NCBI GenBank assembly: GCA_049515175.1
Contig: JBEKUI010000110.1
Span: 1 to 13,592, forward strand
Source: JACQNR01 sp049515175
GTDB lineage: Bacteria > Acidobacteriota > Terriglobia > UBA7540
Direction: 5' to 3'
Length of the DNA stretch: 13,592 bases
Shown here: one piece after another, positions 11,601 through 13,592 of the stretch
Layout: each line of letters begins with the position of its first letter
Position numbering within the stretch: position 1 is the first letter of the stretch
The notes under the pieces: generated by a model
Told to the model about the DNA's origin: nothing
Seen by the model: the letters and a program-made list of their open reading frames with translations, nothing else
The model's database searches: none
Made by a program: the position numbers and the translations under genes

Positions 11601-13592
11601 ATGTCTATCGCGGCGATGATCGGCTTCCGCATCAGGCAGCTTGGCGTTGTGGCGGGGATGGCGGCGGCACTCCTGAGCGCTGGCGCCCCGGGCGTGCAGG
11701 GGGCGCAGCCGCAGACGATTCCCGCCCTGCGCGAATGGACCGGCGGCTCCGGCTCTTATACCTTCAGCGCCGGCTCCCGGATCGTCCTGGACGCGACGAA
11801 CGAGACAGAACTCTCTACGACCGGCGAGGTCTTCTCCGAAGATCTGCGCACCTTGACCGGCTTCACGATTCCTGTGACTACCGGTGCGGCCAGCGTGCAA
11901 GCGGGCGACATCTACCTGAGCCTGGGCGCCTCCGATGCGCAGATTGGGCAGGAAGGCTACCTGCTGACCGTCACCGATACTGTGGCTCTCAGCGCGCAGA
12001 CCGACGCCGGAGTGTTTTACGGAACGCGCAGCCTGTTGCAGATGCTCCGGCAGGGTTTTCAGATTCCGGGCGGCACGGCGCGGGACTGGCCCGACTATCC
12101 CGAGCGGGGCATGATGGTGGATACGGGGCGGAAGTTTTATTCCGTGGATTTTCTTGCGCGCCACATCAAGGAACTCGCCTACCTCAAGCTGAATTACTTT
12201 CACCTTCACCTGTCGGACCAGGACGCCTACGGCGGCTACGGCTTCCGCCTCCAGAGCGTGAGTCACCCGGAAATCACCTCCCCGCAGCACTACACCTCCG
12301 CCGATCTCCAATCGCTGCTGGACCTGGCTGGGCGCTATCACGTGATGATCGTTCCCGAGATCGACGTTCCCTCCCACGCCCTGCCGCTGCTCGCGCCGCA
12401 TCCCGCCCTGCAATTGCCGCCCCCGGCCCCGCAGGGGAAGCTGGACTTGAGCAATCCCGCAAGCTACACCCTGGTTGAGGACCTGCTGAAGGAGTTTCTG
12501 CCGCAGTTTCCCGCGCCCTACTGGCATACCGGCGGCGATGAGTACCTTGGAAACTCGGAGTACGACAGCTTTCCGCAATTGCAAACCTACGCGCAGCAAC
12601 TTTACGGGCCCAGCGCGAATGGCCCGGACATTTACATCGGCTTCGTGAACCGGGTCGATGGCATCGTCCATCAGTACGGCAAGACGTTGCGCGCCTGGAA
12701 CGATCTCTACGGCGTCACCGGAAATGTGAACACCCCGAACTCCGACATCATTATGGAGATGTGGTATCCCTACAATTCGCCCCAGGACGCCTTGAGCAAG
12801 GGGCACACGATTATGAATTGCAACTACCTGACGCTCTATTACGTGTTGGGGGGAGTTGGCCTGACGAATGATCCTGCAAATACCATTAACCTCTACGAAA
12901 ACTGGGCGCCCCACCTGCAGTTTCCGGACCTGACCTACCAGTGGCCGGGAAGCATCAACCTTGCCCCTCTCACGCCGGGGCTTCGCGGCGGAAAGTTTCA
13001 TATCTGGTGCGATTACCCGGACAAGCAGACCCAGGCTCAGGTCCAAGCCGGCATCGTCAATCACCTGCGGGGCCTGGCGCAAAATTCCTGGGGCTCGCCT
13101 AAACTCGTCCCCACCTACCAGGCGTTCTCGCAGATCATCGACCCCGTCGGCCACACGCCGGACTACGGACCGGACTTTACCCTGACGACGGATGCGCCGA
13201 GCGTCACCGTCCGGGCGGGACAGACGGCGACTTATTCCCTCAAGCTGACACCTTTGATGGGCCTCACGCAAGCGATCTCGCTGAACTGCAACTCGAGCAT
13301 CCCCCAAGCCGCGTGCAGCATTATTCCCGCAAGCCTCACACCGAGTGGTTCGCCCGCCACACCCTCCACGATCGCCGTGTCGATCACCACCACTCCTCCA
13401 GCGGCTGCCATGAATTTTCCCGCCGGGCCGCAGCGGACGATCCCCCTGATATTTGCTTGCCTCGCTCTTGCCGCCGCCGGGCTTGCAGTGAAGAGCAGGA
13501 ATCTTGGTCCCGCGTGCCTTCGGCCCGCCTGGGCGCTGGGATCATTGATGCTCCTCGTCCTGACGCTGGCCGCGAGCTGCGGATCGTCGGGC
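11601..13592 (+). CDS. Secreted GH20 beta-N-acetylhexosaminidase with Ig-like domain and hydrophobic tail (3' end outside window)
   Basis: The frame is open from ATG 11601 (GGAGGA 7 nt upstream) to the last base: 664 codons and no stop. It hydrolyses terminal beta-linked GlcNAc/GalNAc, for example from chitin oligomers or glycans. Residues 1-35 are a signal peptide (two Arg, an Ala/Leu core, GVQGA). About 40-160 is the GH20b-type alpha/beta domain and 166-505 the TIM barrel (MMVDTGRKF, NYFHLHLSDQD, VPEIDVPSH). The substrate-assisted catalytic pair is Asp313-Glu314 in HTGGDE. The late motif reads W469-C-D471, where GH20 enzymes usually have W-x-E. Residues 524-598 form an Ig-like domain (SVTVRAGQTATYSL, then a Cys pair 563/572). 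A Pro/Ala linker leads to a hydrophobic helix (613-630), a basic KSR stop, and a second hydrophobic stretch (644-659) ending at Cys660-Gly. This suggests an envelope-anchored enzyme. Divergent from the hybrid kinase. Confidence 0.95.
   Translation, partial: MSIAAMIGFRIRQLGVVAGMAAALLSAGAPGVQGAQPQTIPALREWTGGSGSYTFSAGSRIVLDATNETELSTTGEVFSEDLRTLTGFTIPVTTGAASVQAGDIYLSLGASDAQIGQEGYLLTVTDTVALSAQTDAGVFYGTRSLLQMLRQGFQIPGGTARDWPDYPERGMMVDTGRKFYSVDFLARHIKELAYLKLNYFHLHLSDQDAYGGYGFRLQSVSHPEITSPQHYTSADLQSLLDLAGRYHVMIVPEIDVPSHALPLLAPHPALQLPPPAPQGKLDLSNPASYTLVEDLLKEFLPQFPAPYWHTGGDEYLGNSEYDSFPQLQTYAQQLYGPSANGPDIYIGFVNRVDGIVHQYGKTLRAWNDLYGVTGNVNTPNSDIIMEMWYPYNSPQDALSKGHTIMNCNYLTLYYVLGGVGLTNDPANTINLYENWAPHLQFPDLTYQWPGSINLAPLTPGLRGGKFHIWCDYPDKQTQAQVQAGIVNHLRGLAQNSWGSPKLVPTYQAFSQIIDPVGHTPDYGPDFTLTTDAPSVTVRAGQTATYSLKLTPLMGLTQAISLNCNSSIPQAACSIIPASLTPSGSPATPSTIAVSITTTPPAAAMNFPAGPQRTIPLIFACLALAAAGLAVKSRNLGPACLRPAWALGSLMLLVLTLAASCGSSG

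Noticed and set aside
11042..12478. Long plus-strand ORF of 478 codons overlapping the kinase start and the GH20 gene
   Set aside because: It is an out-of-frame shadow: it runs antisense to the kinase N-terminus and then in the wrong frame through the GH20 gene, whose own frame has a clear signal peptide and GH20 motifs.
11577..13307. Minus-strand ORF of 576 codons opposite the GH20 gene
   Set aside because: Antisense shadow of high-GC coding sequence. No recognisable domain, while the plus strand encodes a complete GH20 catalytic domain.

Overview
The window reads as part of a GC-rich bacterial chromosome, most likely from an Acidobacteriota (Terriglobia-type) organism. The grounds are family-level resemblance: a MacB/FtsX-like orphan permease of the type that is abundant there, heptameric GTGAC-type intergenic repeats, and a secreted glycosidase with an Ig-like domain plus a two-helix hydrophobic tail. 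No phage, transposase, CRISPR, rRNA or tRNA was seen. The species assignment is inference and was not searched.

Layout from left to right. (1) 2-1084 (+): the C-terminal part of a MacB/FtsX-type permease whose start lies outside the window. (2) 1085-1296: a repeat-rich gap with an 11-unit heptamer array, a perfect 10-bp inverted repeat and a strong minus-strand terminator. (3) 1297-2372 (-): two translationally coupled small genes encoding exported or membrane-anchored, mutually paralogous proteins built from a repeated beta-alpha-beta-like unit. (4) 2373-2809: a gap with a 21-bp palindrome and a possible small CxxC ORF on the plus strand. (5) 2810-7451 (-): a nitrogen-sensing cluster transcribed in the order amt, glnB, glnD. 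(6) 7452-7723: a divergent intergenic region with a palindrome and a structured leader. (7) 7724-7951 (+): a stand-alone Lrp/AsnC ligand-binding (RAM) domain protein, convergent with (8) 7959-8903 (-): a receiver-GGDEF diguanylate cyclase with a degenerate receiver pocket. (9) 9104-11221 (-): a GAF-PAS-HisKA-HATPase-REC hybrid histidine kinase. (10) 11222-11600: a divergent regulatory gap. (11) 11601 to the end (+): a secreted GH20 beta-N-acetylhexosaminidase that continues beyond the window.

How the genes work together: Amt imports ammonium, the PII protein GlnB reports 2-oxoglutarate, energy and nitrogen state and can block Amt, and GlnD uridylylates or deuridylylates GlnB in response to glutamine. 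All three are in one block on one strand, with strong hairpins in both spacers. The kinase and the cyclase downstream of it are same-strand neighbours and may form a phosphorelay/c-di-GMP branch, but the cyclase receiver lacks most of the residues needed for ordinary phosphorylation. The GH20 enzyme would release N-acetylhexosamines outside the cytoplasm, a possible source of carbon and nitrogen. Its promoter region is shared with the hybrid kinase, but no direct regulatory link is visible.

Nothing here is clearly a new defence or mobile system. The features most worth a second look are the paralogous repeat-protein pair, the mutually exclusive hairpins ahead of glnD, the degenerate receiver of the cyclase, and the tail architecture of the GH20 enzyme.
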